Positions 23,136-36,106 of a stretch of 64,000 nucleotides of DNA are shown one piece after another. The notes beneath the pieces are model-generated. The model searched no databases, was not told where the DNA came from, and worked only from the letters and a program-made list of their open reading frames with translations. How positions within the stretch are numbered: the first letter of the stretch is position 1; every line of letters starts with the position of its first letter. Both the position numbers and the translations under genes were made by a program. Source of the stretch: Dichotomocladium elegans (lineage: Eukaryota > Mucoromycota > Mucoromycetes > Mucorales > Lichtheimiaceae); NCBI GenBank assembly GCA_025716815.1, contig JAIXMN010000010.1, positions 558,001 through 622,000 on the forward strand, given 5' to 3'.

Positions 23136-25216
23136 TTAAGCATCATAGGTGGTAGCGTGGACGTTGCCTCCGCGGCCAGTCCAGTTGGTGTGAACCCACT
23201 TGCCGGGAGCGTCCAACAGCTCGTAGGTGTGGGCGCCAAAGTAATCACGCTGAGCCTGGAGAAGGTTAGCGGGGAGCTTCTCATGGCGAAGGCCGTCGTA
23301 GAAGTTGAGGGCAGTGGACAAGGCAGGAGTGGGAATGCCGAGCAAGATAGCTTGGGCAATGACATTTCTCCAGGCATCCTGGGCCTTGGCAGTGGCCTCC
23401 TGGAAGAAGGGATCGAAGAGCAAGTTCTCAAGCTCGGGGTTGTTGGTGTAGGCCTCCTTGATCTTGCCCAAGAAAGCAGAGCGGATGATACAGCCACCAC
23501 GCCACATCAAGGCAATACCGGCATTGTTGAGCTTCCAGTCGTTTTCCTTCGCGGCCTGGCGCATGAGCATGAAACCCTGGGCGTACGAGACGATTTTAGC
23601 GGCGTACAAGGCCTGGCCGAGCTGATTAACAAAGGCCTTGACATCGCCAGTATACTTCTTGTCCTTGGGGCCAGAGAGAATCTTCGAAGCACGAACACGC
23701 TCGTCCTTCAAGGAAGACAGACAGCGAGCATACACAGCCTCACCGATCAAGGTGACGGGAATACCGCGGTCGAGCGAATCAATGCCGGTCCACTTGCCAG
23801 TACCCTTCTGGCCAGCAGTGTCTCTGATCTTCTCGACTAGGGGAGAGCCATCGGTGTCCTTGAAGGCAAGGATATCGCGGGTGATCTCAATGAGGAAGGA
23901 GTCGAGCTCGCCCTTATTCCACTCGGCAAAGACCTCGGCCATCTCGTCGTGGCTGAGGCCAAGGCCCTCCTTCATAATCTGGTAAGTCTCGCTGATCAGC
24001 TGCATGTCACCGTACTCTGCGTATGTCGTATAACCAGCGTGATTAGAATTTTCCCAATAGTAACTATTTTATGGACAGTGCGCACACAACACGCACACAC
24101 AACCAGATACATCTGCCTCCGCTTTGTCCTCCGCTTCTGTCAGTCAGACTTTTCTCAGCCACCGGCGTCCGGATTCCCCGTGGCTGATCGCGCGCGCACG
24201 CGTGTGCAAATGTGCGTGTGCGTGTTGCGTGCGTGTCCCATTTTTTTTTCTTATTTGTTTTGCTTACCAATGCCGTTATGGACCATCTTAACATAGTGAC
24301 CAGCACCAGTACCGCCTACCCAGTCGCAGCAGGGTTCGTTGTCAACATGGGCAGCAATCGCCTGGAAGATAGGCTTGATGTGGGGCCAGGCGGCAGGATG
24401 ACCGCCGGGCATGAGTGAAGGGCCGAAGCGAGCACCCTCTTCACCACCAGAAACGCCGGAACCGACAAAGAGGATACCCTTCTTCTCAAGCTCACCGCAG
24501 CGGCGGATGGTATCGGGGAAGTGGGAGTTGCCACCGTCGATGATGATATCGCCCTCCTCGAGGAAGGGAAGGAGCTGATCGATGAATGAATCGACAGCTG
24601 AGCCGGCTTTGACGAGGAGAACGACCTTGCGGGGGCGCTTCAACTTGGCGCAGAGTTCCTGAATCGAGTGAGCACCCACGATCTTGGTACCTACAAAGGG
24701 GAGACCGGAAAAGTTAGTGTCGTTGTAGTCATGTCTGCTTTCGATAGCTCAGATGGCTTGCTGAACTCCCCCCCAAAAAAAAGGACGCTCTGCGAACGAA
24801 TGCATGTGTGTCTGTGTGCGTTTGCTGAACAGGCGTTTTCCGTTTCCCCAAAAATGACATTTTCGAATTACCCCGACCAACAACACGAACGCCCGTGTGC
24901 CACCCCCAACAGCAGTAATAAACACAACTCACCCTTCGCCTCGTTCTCAAGGAAGTGGTCGACCTTGGAGGTGGTGCGATTGTAAGCGCACACGGTAAAG
25001 CCGTGATCGTTCATGTTAAGGATCAAATTTTGGCCCTGAAAAGAATATCGTGTTTAGTCTGAGTGCGTGTAGACGAGAGGACGCGTCGACGTACCATGAC
25101 GGCAAGACCAATGAGACCAATATCAGCGCTATTGAGGTAAACGGCATGTATGGATAGTGAGAAATGGGATGAAATACAAGGAAGGAAGGGGGGAAGGCTT
25201 ACACAGCTTCGACCAT
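23136..25216 (-). CDS. gnd1: 6-phosphogluconate dehydrogenase, decarboxylating
   Basis: Oxidative pentose-phosphate pathway: 6-phosphogluconate plus NADP+ to ribulose-5-phosphate, CO2 and NADPH in the cytosol. Frame-consistent exons (minus): 25216-25203, 25128-25095, 25035-24933, 24690-24268, 24016-23136; 484 aa, normal for the family. The first exon is only 14 nt. The Rossmann motif [13 protein letters not shown] spans an intron; [12 protein letters not shown] follows. [32 protein letters not shown] and [20 protein letters not shown] are the substrate-binding signatures, including the catalytic Lys of HYVKMVHNG. The C-terminus ends [12 protein letters not shown]. No defect is seen. Confidence 0.98.
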
Positions 25217-26498
25217 GTTGAGTTGTTGTTAATTCGAGGCGAAAGAGAGAGATACGGCGGAAAAACCAGCGCGAGGAACTGGTCAATTTGTAGGGGTAAA
25301 TTTGGGGGGTGGGGAAATGATGTAAGCGGTGTTGAGATGAATAAGCATGAGCAGTCCAATGACTGATTGATCTTGGGGGGTGGATATCCCATCGATTAGC
25401 CTATTTTTCCTCCGCCGCTTCTCCTTCCCGACCGAGAAAAAACTTCCGCTATCCATGACATTTCCCGCTTTTGAAGACGGGGATGTCCGGGAAAATTCAG
25501 AAAAACGTAGTAACCTTGTTCAATCATGCCGATTGGCTCCTTTACACGGCGGGCTCGTCGTCTCCAAAGAAAACATCCGATTAGCCCTGCCCCACTGTTC
25601 CTTGTACTTCTTGTTGAATGCCGAAGATCTGCCGTCGCCATATAGCATATGTTACATCCTCACTCATTTATCATCAGCCAATTCAGGGCCTAATCCAGGG
25701 CCGAACGCCGCCTCCTAAGATAAAGTTCCATATCCACCATTCCATCTGCCGTAGCGCGGTCCGCTGAATGGAGAACGTCCTTGTTTGTTTGGATCGACAG
25801 TGTGAAGGAGTTAAAGAGGACCTAACATCAGTCCACGTGAAGCTCACAACATGAATAAGGATATACTGCCATTTCGTTCGGACCCATTCGGATTTTCCCG
25901 CAGAATTTGGTAGCATGAAGAATAGAATCGACAATCCAGGATAGTACAAGGCGAGAATAAAATCTCATCTGTATGTGCACAAGTGCCTGTGTACATGTGG
26001 GATAAAATCCCGCTGCAGACGCCAAATCGGTGGGGGGGGAGGAAGAGATTTCCATGGAGGCTCGCGCGCAATAAACGATCATCAGGGAGGAATAGATAAC
26101 AACACACCGAGATAAGCGATCCAGATCCATCTCATCACTCTGTGGGTAAGCGGACATTGCTATGCTACGGATGAAGCAGTTCTTGCGGGGGGACGTAGTA
26201 AAAATATGACAAGAGTTTGAGCCACACGATGCCTTGGCCATCGCTAATAATGGCACATTCAAAGCCTTCATCCTATCCAGCTAGTGGGATATGTGGCGAA
26301 AGCATGAAGGGTTGGGTCGGGTAAATTCGCCACGGACGGGCCGAAGCGAGTCGTGCCCATCTATGCCGCTTCTCGGAACCGCAATGCATACGCCACTCCG
26401 TGGTCCTATTTTTTTCCAGTGTCAGTGTGTGTGTGACTCGAATTTTCCCGCAAGGCCGTCCCCATCCTCACCTTCTTTTCTACCTCTTGTGATTAACG
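25217..26498. other. Intergenic region between divergent genes
   Basis: Promoter region of gnd1 on the left and of the Dad3-like gene on the right. A 147-codon minus frame (25828-26271) has no recognisable domain and is probably chance. No repeat or RNA gene is evident. Confidence 0.4.
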
Positions 26499-26821
26499 AT
26501 GCGAACGCTTGAAGACGCCATCATTACAGAGACTCAGCTCTTTATTGACAATGTCGCCAAAGTAAGCCCAGCATCAAAAGGAGTACCATTTTGCCGCTTT
26601 TGCTCATAGGATGCATACATTCCCCTGCAAATGTCTCCCATCAGCTGAATGCGCTTGTGTCATCCACAAATGATGAGCAGATCATACCTTTGATTGATAA
26701 ACTCAGACGCGTTGAGAAAAAAATGGCACTGGTCTGCAGATCTTTCAAAGCCTCAATCTATACCAGCAACGATCCTTGGCAAGATACCCCGGAATCGCAA
26801 ACTAACCGTCCTGCTTTCTAA
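26499..26821 (+). CDS. dad3: DASH/DAM1 complex subunit Dad3-like
   Basis: Dad3 is a small subunit of the fungal DASH complex, which couples kinetochores to spindle microtubules. Exons 26499-26561 and 26645-26821 are frame-consistent and give 79 aa, the right size for the family. Helical N-terminus MRTLEDAIITETQLFIDNVA joins LNALVSS; then IIPLIDKLRRVEKKMALVCR and SFKASIY correspond to the conserved C-terminal block of Dad3 (a x-L-R-x-[IL]-E-x-K-x-x-L-V pattern followed by x-F/L-K-[AG]-[SA]-V/I-Y). An alternative acceptor at 26609 would give an early stop. The call is by pattern only because the protein is short. Confidence 0.65.
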
Positions 26822-28024
26822 ACGCGCGTGTACACAAACTCGTACGCTTTTCAGCTTGCCTGAGAATCGTGATAACGACAAGCAAGCGAAGGACGGATGC
26901 TGCATTTCGCTGTCTAGAAAATGGGGAGGGTGCGGTGATGGGTTGCTGTTGCCATATTCTTGCCAACATCATCGCACGGCGCGCGGATGCGAAGACTTCC
27001 CGTCCCGTCCCCTGGTCGATGACCCCGCAAATTGCTATTGATACATCAAAAATAAAACTGTGTAAGGTGCGCGTGTCCACAGGCAAAACAATTTCGCATT
27101 TGTAGATTGAAACCTTGATAGTCAATATAAAAAAGTCAACCACTTACCGACTACCTGAGAAAGCTGGCTATACACATGTAGACCTTATTGTTATCTGCCG
27201 CCAAGTGTCTCCTGTCTGAAAAAAAAATATGGTTCTAGCGCATAGCACTACTCTTTGGAACTATCCCGGATTTCCTTGCGAGATAGTAAAGAGGTTAACC
27301 CACTCAAAATTCGGCGCTTAGTCACTCAGGACCGCTTTGACTGCAGGGAAGACGGACAAAGTACTTTGGCCAATTGAGAAAACATCTGCCAAGTTCAGAG
27401 TCTCGGGAAGCAGGTATATATATACCTCGACAGGAAACATAATGGGCCACACCAATGCGGAATAGATGATCTACAAAAGGGTAAGTACACTGTCCATTGT
27501 CATATACAAATCGATTGCTGGTTCTACAGAATGGAAAATGGATCACTGCCCTGAAGCGCTCGCGTGTTTTCTTTTTACAGAAGAGGATTTGCTGAGCTCT
27601 TTACGCAACATGTAGACGAATGTTTGATTTTTGGAAATAGCATACTGTAAACTTGGCTGTACAGGTTGGTTGAATGGCCTTGGCACAGTGTCTACTATAT
27701 TGATCAGTTACAGTACTTACTATACGACAATACCATGAATGGATAAAGCCATTCCCAAGGCTTGCAGCAAAATATGTGCTCGCGTACATGGGTTGATAGG
27801 TCCTTTAATGAGATGATTCAACTCTTGTTAACCGTATTAAGGCACTGTGCGCACTAGCATCCAATATGTTGAAGGGTTATAATGGCTGGGTGTCTGGGCA
27901 ACAAGTCCAGAACTTGCAGGGCGCTACTTTAATTGACAGAGAAAAAATAATATATATATATATCAAAAAATAGAGTAAAGAGAGAGGGAACGAGGAAGTG
28001 CACATGAATTGCACACATAAATTA
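26822..28024. other. Intergenic region, no gene recognised
   Basis: Short minus frames (27322-27546, 27601-27789) lack extendable exons. AT repeats lie near 27950-27963. Confidence 0.4.
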
Positions 28025-29160
28025 CTACTTTCGTCGATTGTGTATCGCAAAGGGAAGGGGTGATAATGATCTAACTCGGCGTTTTGGGTCGTCTGTAGCG
28101 GTTGATGTGGTTGAACTCGATGGAGTCAAGTCAGCAATGGCAGCCGAGAAAGGGGGCAGGCGCGGACCGCCGTAGGGCGACGTGAGTGGGCCGCTGCTGC
28201 TGCTTGTTCCTTGCTGTTGATGTTGAAGACGACCTACACTTGTGTCAATGGGAGGTAAAATTGGTTTGGCCGACCGGGGCGTCGACGGAATGGCGGTAGT
28301 AGCCGTCGCAGATGATGTGGAAGAAGAAGAGGAGGATTGGCTGTGCATGGAAGGGTTGACCAACGGTTTTGGGAGCGTTCTCGCCCGTTTTGCTTCGCCC
28401 CGCTGGAGCTTTGCTTTTAGAGCCTCCATGACCTGTTCGTGCGATACCTTTTCGTCTTCTGCTCCTCCTCCTCCAGCTGTCCGTGTCCGCTTTTTACTTT
28501 GGCTTCCGTTTGTTGTCAAAGTACTTGATAAAGGATGCGCCGAGTGAGGGCCTTGGTAGTAATACGATCTCGGGATGGGCGAAAAGATGGTTGCCTCTTT
28601 TCCGCTTGCCCTTGCCCCCACCGCCGCGCCAGGCGGCTGTTGTTGTAGTTGTTGTTGTTGTTGCTGTTGTCGTTGTTGCGGCGGAGGGTGATGAGGAACG
28701 TAACAAGAATAATAAGAAGTAAACGTAGACGAAGAGGGGAGGGGTGGTTGTGGAAGCGAAGGAGGTGGCGGAAAATGTGGAGCAGGCAGCGACGCCGGCG
28801 GTTGATGGTTGATATTGTTGTAATACATTCGGAGTGTCTCGAGATCCATCTTGCGCTGCTGAATACGAGCCTCTTCGATCTGAAGTGTATTCCGAGCAGC
28901 CAATTTCTGGAGTAACAGAAAAAGGGGGTGCGATATTGAGCATGCATGCTCATCCTCATCTTTTCGAGCCGCCTAGCCTTCTTTGGACTTACTTTGTCTT
29001 CCTCGGCCTTTGCAGAAAGGACAACTTTCAACAGTTCGGGATCATGGTTGTAGTCATCCAGAATTTCCTTTATACTAAGCTCACTGGAAACTGGTGGCCA
29101 TTGGAAAGCAGATGGCGGGCGTTGATGGCTTGCGGAAGGTAATGACGAAAGATTCGCCAT
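28025..29160 (-). CDS. Low-complexity nuclear-type protein, possible regulator
   Basis: Exons 29160-28993 and 28906-28025 are frame-consistent; 349 aa. The only compact region is N-terminal: LSIKEILDDYNHDPELLKVV joined through the intron to KLAARNTLQIEEARIQQRKM and DLETLRMYY, a likely charged helix or coiled coil. The rest is disordered: Pro-rich, a polyGln run (QQRQQQQQQQLQQQ), Ser/Thr-rich runs, and basic clusters (KKRTRT; DPKRRVRSLS; HNRRK) that could be nuclear localisation signals. A second short helix (EQVMEALKAKLQRGEAKRAR) lies mid-protein. I do not recognise a named family. A transcriptional or chromatin role is only suggested by composition. Confidence 0.7.
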
Positions 29161-30372
29161 GATGACGAAAGGAATGTGTGATTCGCGCCAGGCGTTGCAG
29201 AAAAAAAAGAGTGTGAAAAGGAAAGGAAGGGGTCGTTGCACAGAACAATTTGAAAGCCACACCTGCCCCTCTTTATCATTTTTACTTCCTCTCTTTTTTA
29301 ACCTCAACCTCCCTTTTCCTTTCCTCACTCGCGTTCGCTTTCTCACTCTCTGTCTCTCTCTTTCCACCTCCCTCTTCCATCTCTACCAATCCTAACTCCT
29401 TGCTATTATATACGCCTTTGCGCCCGAATGAGAACGATGGGTGAACTATACATAGATGAAGTTTGTGTCGCTTTCTTAACCTTTTTTGGGCCACGTTGTC
29501 CTCAAAGGGTCTGTCATCAGCTTGCGTACAAATGGTGGCTATCTGCTGGCGTTGTTTCTTACCATTAAAACCGGCATGAAATGGGATAAAAATAGCGTCC
29601 CAATAATTTGCTGTACTTGAAAAAATGTGCTTTCCCATAAATGGTTATTCATTTTGACATCGCTTATGTGGGTAAGCCTCTTTTACAGATGCCCTGACCA
29701 GTTTGCCAATGGGAACAGAAAAAGACATTCCTATATATTGCCTGTTTATAATTAACCAGCTGTATAGGAGGGAAAGAAACAATCAGGAATAGCTTTCTCA
29801 TAGATTTTGCAAAAGTGGATGCACTCTAATTCAAAGCAGGCAGTGATAAATTAAACTATTGGCGTATTTTCACCTGACTGCGGCGTCATTTTCAGTCAAA
29901 GGTCCCGGAGGCAATTGATTCTTTAGCATCGAGAGCGCCCAGATGGATAAGCACCCCATTCGGTGCTTATCAGCGGAGCAATTCTAGAATGCGAGAAAAG
30001 AAGGACATCATACGGTATGTTGATCATGTTAAGGTAGATAAATCTATGAGGGCGCCACAAGATAGTACTTGGAAAAGAAAGACTACTGCTTTCTCTACGG
30101 ATCTGTCCTTCCAGAATGTAATTAACGCTTTACTGCGCATGGACGAGACCATCTATATGGTACAAGTGCTTGGTTTTGGACGCGATAACCCATACTGCAG
30201 GCGAATTCTACCCACGATAATTTTAAAACTCTGCTGTGCAGAGAGAGAGAAACTTCCCCTTTTGGGACTCCGTACTGTAAGCGGGGCAAAAAAACAGCCC
30301 TTACATTTTTTTTTCCATACAGCCGCTCTCAGTTGCTTAAGCGAGAGAGGCAGCGAGAATCGTTAAGTGAAC
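29161..30372. other. Intergenic region between divergent genes
   Basis: Shared upstream region of the 28-29 kb gene (minus) and Gle1 (plus). It starts with pyrimidine-rich leader sequence (29270-29400). A 125-codon plus frame (29989-30366) has no domain and looks like chance. Confidence 0.4.
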
Positions 30373-32720
30373 ATGACACGCCGAACACTTGTTAGGTAGG
30401 CATCTTCCTACTCCATACTTTTGATTTTGGCCGCAACTTATGTATTGATTGGGTCACGGACTCGTTCACCCGCGCATGACCCGTTAAGCCTCCATGAACA
30501 GCAGAAGGTGACCAATCCCGTTGTTTATTCCGTCCCTTCCGATTCAGACGACTCAGATAATGAAGCACCTACAATCTATTGCGTCAATGAACAACGGTAA
30601 GCCATTTATCCTTTAACAGACACATATACATAAACGGGTGCTGTGCCTTTCAAGCACGACCTGGGCTTTCTTTATATATATACAAAGTGGAAAGTGGGAA
30701 GTGGAGAGCGACTTAAGCTAACAGTAAAGGTAGGAACCCGAATTATAGGCGTATGCCTGAACTTGCCAGCCTTGCGAAACCTATCGATGCTTTTCAATAT
30801 TACCAAGAATCCTTAATGCATAAGACCAAAGTAAGAAATTGTGCTAGTTCCCCTCCGCAGTGCACTGCATCCCATGAACTAGACAATATCACCAAAGATA
30901 TGACGAAGAAACACACCATTAAAACGCTTCATCCAGCCCCGTGTGAACCCATCCTACCTTCTCCAACAAAAGCAACACCACGATAAGATAGAACAGATGA
31001 AGCAACAAGCCCTTGCCGAATCAAGACGCAAATACAAGGAAGATATCGAGAAAATGCGGAAGCATATTCAGGGCATCGATTTGTCCTTGTAAGTTTGCCC
31101 ATTAAAAAGGAATGAAAAGCAGACCGTAATCTTTTTCATATGACCATTAGAGTAAGCGATCAAAGCGATTTGGACGATGAATATGAGGAATATATCAAAG
31201 AGACACGTGCAGTATGTAGTCATGGGAGTCATTTCGCGGACAACCATTCTAGCCAACACTTACATATGCAACCTAGCGCATCGAACGGGCCATCAAGAAC
31301 GACAAGGACAAATTCAAAAAAGAGGCCGATCGTCTTGAAGCACAACGCATAGCAAAGGAGAAGGAGGCAAAAGAAAAAGAAGCACAGCAAAAGAAAGAAC
31401 TTGACGCACGTAAAAAGGCAGAGGAGACTGCAAAGGCTGAAGCAGAACGGAAGGAACAACAGGCAAAACTTGCAGTGAGTGTCCCGTTTTGAGATCAAAT
31501 CATGTTCGCTATGTAAATTGATGAGAGTGGGCTACATTAATAGGCATCAGCACAAGGAGCATCGATCTCTGGTTTGGAACAGTACAAAGAATACACAAAA
31601 ACTCTTGACGTAAGAAGAGATATGTTCCTATGGAGGATCACGAAGGTCCAAGCGCTGATGATATGATCACATTATATAGTACTACCGAGAACACTACCGG
31701 CCACGACTTCAAGACAATGCATTCCGTAAAGTTATGTTTCAAGAGAAGCTGCCGATCAAGCGATTTATCAAACAGCTGCAGTTTAAACCAGAAGTGGTGG
31801 AGCAGCGGGTAAACTTGACCATGAGCGTCTTCAATAGGAGGCTAAAGCATCTCACACTTCTTCCCTTTTTAGCATGTGGCCATCCGCGACCGGCTATTAT
31901 TAATCAAGTCACAGTCTGTAGAGACTTTCCATTGTCTGTTGAATCAAATGGCGAAAGATTTTCTGGTAAGGAAATAACACTGCAATCACCATGGACGGTC
32001 GTCACAAACGCCTTTGTTTTCAAAAGCTACAAGTCCGTGCAGAAGTGTCTTCGATTTCATGGGCTTCCTATTTTTATGCACGACTGGCAATGCTGCTCAT
32101 GGCGGATATTCCCGAATTTACAAATTATTTAATGGGCCGTCTTTACAAGCGTTGTCCTTACATGATACCAGAGTACCATGATGATCCGGTATAAATGCTC
32201 GCATAGATATTTATAATAATGGTACGCGAAGGGATATGATTCGACTGACAGATGCTATTAGAAACTCTCTGCACAAGAAATGATGCAACTACAACGATAT
32301 GAATACGTCGATGACAAAAAGACCGAGTTCCAACCGACTGACATGCACTTTCTTTACCAATATTCGTACCTCATGTTCTATGCCGCTCTTGTGCAAATGA
32401 CGCCCATTCGCAACGACCCACCAAACCCGCATGGTATTCAGCACGGTTGGGTATGGCTCGCACGAGTGTGCAACGTTCCTCCACGTCCCATCACTGCTGG
32501 CCTGATTCACAGCTTTCTGATGATTGCGGGCCAACGATTGCTGCAGGAATACCCCAATCAAACACCCAAAGTATTCCGTGTCATCCTGCAACACGTTTTG
32601 CCTGCCACGCCACGTATTCGTGAAAATGCTAGTCCTGTACACGAGCTGGAGCGCATCCTAACTGAATACTTTCAGACGGGCGTGTTCCCAAAGATGCCAG
32701 AAAAAATGGAGAAGAAATAA
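30373..32720 (+). CDS. GLE1: Gle1, mRNA-export factor at the nuclear pore
   Basis: Gle1 with IP6 activates the DEAD-box helicase Dbp5 on the cytoplasmic face of the pore. Exons: 30373-30395, 30489-30596, 30749-30830, 30937-31088, 31151-31211, 31277-31474, 31544-31609, 31680-31808, 31873-31965, 32027-32188, 32262-32720; all phases agree, 510 aa. The N-terminus has an acidic Ser/Asp patch (SVPSDSDDSDNEAP). A long coiled coil follows (EIEKM-like: KYKEDIEKMRKHIQ; KEKEAKEKEAQQKKELDARK). The C-terminal Gle1 domain includes FARLAMLLMADIPEF-like sequence, LMGRLYKRCPYMIPEY and HGIQHGWVWLARVCNVPPRP, which match the conserved blocks. The first two exons are the least certain, because an AG/GT pair had to be chosen to reach an ATG. 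Confidence 0.9.
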
Positions 32721-32842
32721 TTACAATAAAAAAGTTTATTTGGAGAATCCCCTAATGCGCACACACATTTCTTTATTTTAATTTCGTACACACCACTCCT
32801 TCTCTTTATTCCCCCTCACCCCCATATATAACGGAGGAGACA

Positions 32843-35800
32843 ATGAGCATGCCTGAATCATTAAGGGCATTTCTACAAGAACACAGAGGATCACCATCAG
32901 TAGCAGGAGCAACATCACCAGCAAATTCAACAGGCATTGAAACAACCCGTAGCGCCAATCTTGAGGGATCTATTGCAAAGACTTTGCAGAAATTAATACA
33001 ACGATTGCTTCCCAATGATCCAAACCCGCAAGACACCTTTGCAGAATGCGCAGGGATATTAACAAAGTAAAATCTATTCACTACTCAAGCATCAACACGA
33101 CCTGACACGGCATGCATTACCTGTGCATACACATACACATACACATAGTCAACCGACAGCTTCAATTCTGGAAGACGAAAATAGCGTTGCCAACTCCATC
33201 CGGCGGAAATGTAATGGATTATGCAAGCATCACGACATGGCTACTTTTATTTAATCCAGAATCTCTCTATCTCCTAGTGACGCGCGATCCGAGAGACACG
33301 AGTAAAGCAGCTCGATTCGGCCATCTTTACAATAAACTTGCATCTCAGGTTTGCATTACGACCCCAGCAACTAGATAATCTATTCCCTCCCTTCTTTCTC
33401 TCTCTCTCTCTTTCTCTCTGTGTGTGTATGTGTATGTGTTATGTGTATTGCTGTTTATGTAGCTTACCTAGCCATCATAGCCGGTGCTTCACAACAAATG
33501 GGCGATCCTCTATCTTCTTTCTCTCGTTAGCGATCAAGTTGAAGGCGAAACATCCGCTTATGCTTCTTCTATTGTAAGTATGCATGTGGATGGGTACAAA
33601 GAGAGCGAGGGATATTCACCTGGCTCTCTTATGGGCAGATGCACAGTCCGGCTGTCGGCCTGAGTCATATGGATTCACCACCGGCGCTTGATCGACCCTA
33701 TGAGGAACGTAACACGCGACGGCGTCTCGCCGCGCTGACCAATGCAATCGACACGAGTGCTTCGCCTGCGACACAGCTGACCAAGGCGCGCGAGCGGGTC
33801 CATGGCAAAGACGAGAAGGAGCTGTCCGAGTCTAAAATTTTGAGGGACCTTATCTTTGTGCTTCAGGGTATCGACGGCCAATACATTCGCTTCGACAAGA
33901 CGACCAACGAGTATACGATTGATCCGTCCGCGTACGTTCCCCAGCCAACACGGGACCTGATCCGCCGCGTGACTGAACTTGGATGGCTCTACAAGCAAGT
34001 GCAGGGCTTCCTGAGACCGGCGTTATCCGCAGGAACCCAGCAAGAATGGCAACAAGAGGCAGGTCTTGTGGGGCAGGCCTTTTGCTTTGCTTTACAACGC
34101 GAACTTGTGGATTATTACAAATTGATAGCCGTGCTCGAAGCACAGATCGACAAGCAGGATTCAGCAGCGTCGGACGACGCGGCATCTGTTGGTGTGCCGA
34201 CAGAACATACACTGACCTTACGTCGGCTGTTGCTGTGGACTAGAGAAAGTGCGCAGCGGTTGCGGCTAATGAGCGTGCTGGTCGATGCTTGTAGAGGTAA
34301 TGTATATGCCGCATGGGATAGAAAAGGTTGAGCTTGCAAGGACTTAAGCCACGTACGGGCATGCATCTAGGACAAAAGGGAGGGGCGCTCGTATCGACAA
34401 TGCACAATTACACTATCCATGGCGATCCTTTTGTCCGAAAATATATAAAGTCAATGCTTCAAGATGTGTCCAAACCGTTCTACGAGATGCTGCAGCGGTG
34501 GATCTATGAAGGCGAGCTGGACGATCCGTACGAGGAATTCTTTGTGGCATGTGACCCAACGGTATCTGAAGAGGCGCTATGGCAGAGGAAGTACTCGCTC
34601 CGGCAAAACATGGTTCCGAGCTTCATATCAACCGAACTGTCGCAAAAGATCTTTTTGATCGGTAAATCGCTGAATTTTATACGGTATAGCTGTCAAGAGG
34701 ATGCCTTTATGCCATCCGCGACCCAAGGTAAGCCGCTTAAAAATGGGTACGGGGTCTTCATCTTTTTGTTCTTTGAACTGATGACTGGGATTTATGTCGA
34801 TAGCGGTCGAGCCACTCAGTTATGGCGATATTCCGGAAGTAGAACGGTCGATTGATGTCACATATCGGGAAACGAGCCAGCGCCTTCTTGGCCTGTTGAA
34901 AACGAAATACAAGCTGATGGACCATCTCCGTGCATTGAAGCGCTATCTTTTGCTTGGACAAGGCGACTTTATACAACAGTTGATGGTTGCCCTTGGGTAT
35001 GTAAGCTTACAAAGGCATAAAAATAGACCGGGGGGCTAACGAGTACGACCAGATCAGGACTCAATCGCCCGGCCAACACGCTCTTCCGACACAATCTGAC
35101 GGGAATTCTCGAATCAGCCATACGGGCATCAAACGCACAGTACGATGACCCTGAGATCCTCAGCCGACTCGATGTGAGGCTGCTCGAGATCTCACCCCAG
35201 GACCTGGGCTGGGATGTGTTCACGCTTGATTACCATCTCGATCCACCGATCAACACTGTTTTTACGCCACAGGCAATGCATCAGTATCTTCGGATGTTCA
35301 ACTTCTTATGGCAACTGAAGCGAGTCGAGTATACGCTGACTGCATGCTGGCGACGGTGCTGTCTACATAATAGTACCATCAAGAAGATCAAGCAGGACTT
35401 GCATATAGCCCAGATATCGCTCAGCCACATGATTCACTTTTGTTATCAGCTTCAGCACTATTACCTCTTTGAGGCAAGTATCTGAAAATGCAGGGGGGGA
35501 CACCTAAGGACTGGATTCTCATCCTTGCTGATATAGGTGCTTGAGTGCTCATGGGAAAAACTAGCATGCGATATTGAGAAAAAGAGCATTGATTTGGATG
35601 CTGTGATCGAGGCTCACGACCGGTATCTATTAGAAATTTCTGAGAAAGGGTTCCTGAGCGGAGCAAAGAATCAAGCATTGTCGGTGCGACTCGTTGAGAT
35701 CTTTGACACGATTCTTGGCTACAAGAGCGTTCTGGTGAGAATGATAAAACGGATGGAAGTGGCATCTGGTTATGGCTGACAAGAGACATGGATAGGATCG

Positions 35801-36106
35801 GTTGTATGCGTACGGAACATCGGAAAGTGCAGGGGATGCAGATAAGCTTGAAAAAATCCGGGACAAACGCACAGACATTGAAAAAAAGTTCGAGGTATTG
35901 GGTGGAGTTTCAAAAAAAAAATCATGACATTGATCATAATTTTGGGGGTGGGGTTTGAATGGTTCTAGGTCCAGGTACTGGAATTCTTGGATGTGCTTCG
36001 ATCTTACGATGGCGAAGATCTGAGGTCGTTATCTACACGTCTCAACTACAATGAGCATTATTCGGCAAGAATAGTCAAAGAAGAACCACCGCAGAAATCT
36101 CAGTAA
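32843..36106 (+). CDS. gcp3: Gamma-tubulin complex component 3 (GCP3/Spc98/Alp6)
   Basis: Core subunit of the gamma-tubulin small complex, which nucleates microtubules at the spindle pole body. Eleven exons: 32843-33066, 33149-33210, 33278-33348, 33481-33573, 33639-34296, 34371-34727, 34804-34996, 35053-35473, 35537-35734, 35796-35894, 35969-36106; phases all agree, 837 aa. Grip1 region: [19 protein letters not shown] and the block [20 protein letters not shown]...[20 protein letters not shown]. Grip2 region: [57 protein letters not shown] and [11 protein letters not shown]. The FE/VLECSW junction uses a GC donor (GCAAGT at 35474). An 80-110 residue disordered-like N-terminus is followed by helical [19 protein letters not shown]. 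The gene starts only 122 bases after the Gle1 stop, on the same strand. Confidence 0.95.
33123..33147. repeat. CATACA hexamer microsatellite
   Basis: Four to five copies of ACATAC lie inside the first GCP3 intron, directly before the acceptor at 33148. Confidence 0.85.
33390..33450. repeat. CT/TG-rich microsatellite
   Basis: A CT run followed by TG/TATG repeats fills the third GCP3 intron and may act as its polypyrimidine tract. Confidence 0.8.

Noticed and set aside
23130..23840. 236-codon plus-strand frame over 6PGDH
   Set aside because: Antisense shadow of the last 6PGDH exon.
26609..26645. Acceptor CATAG for Dad3 exon 2
   Set aside because: It leads to a stop 12 codons later, while the CAG at 26644 keeps the frame and the Dad3-like block.
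28516..29367. 283-codon minus frame running through the intron at 28.9-29.0 kb
   Set aside because: It shares the first exon of the real gene, then reads through a GTAAGT donor into a wrong frame; the spliced model gives the coherent protein.
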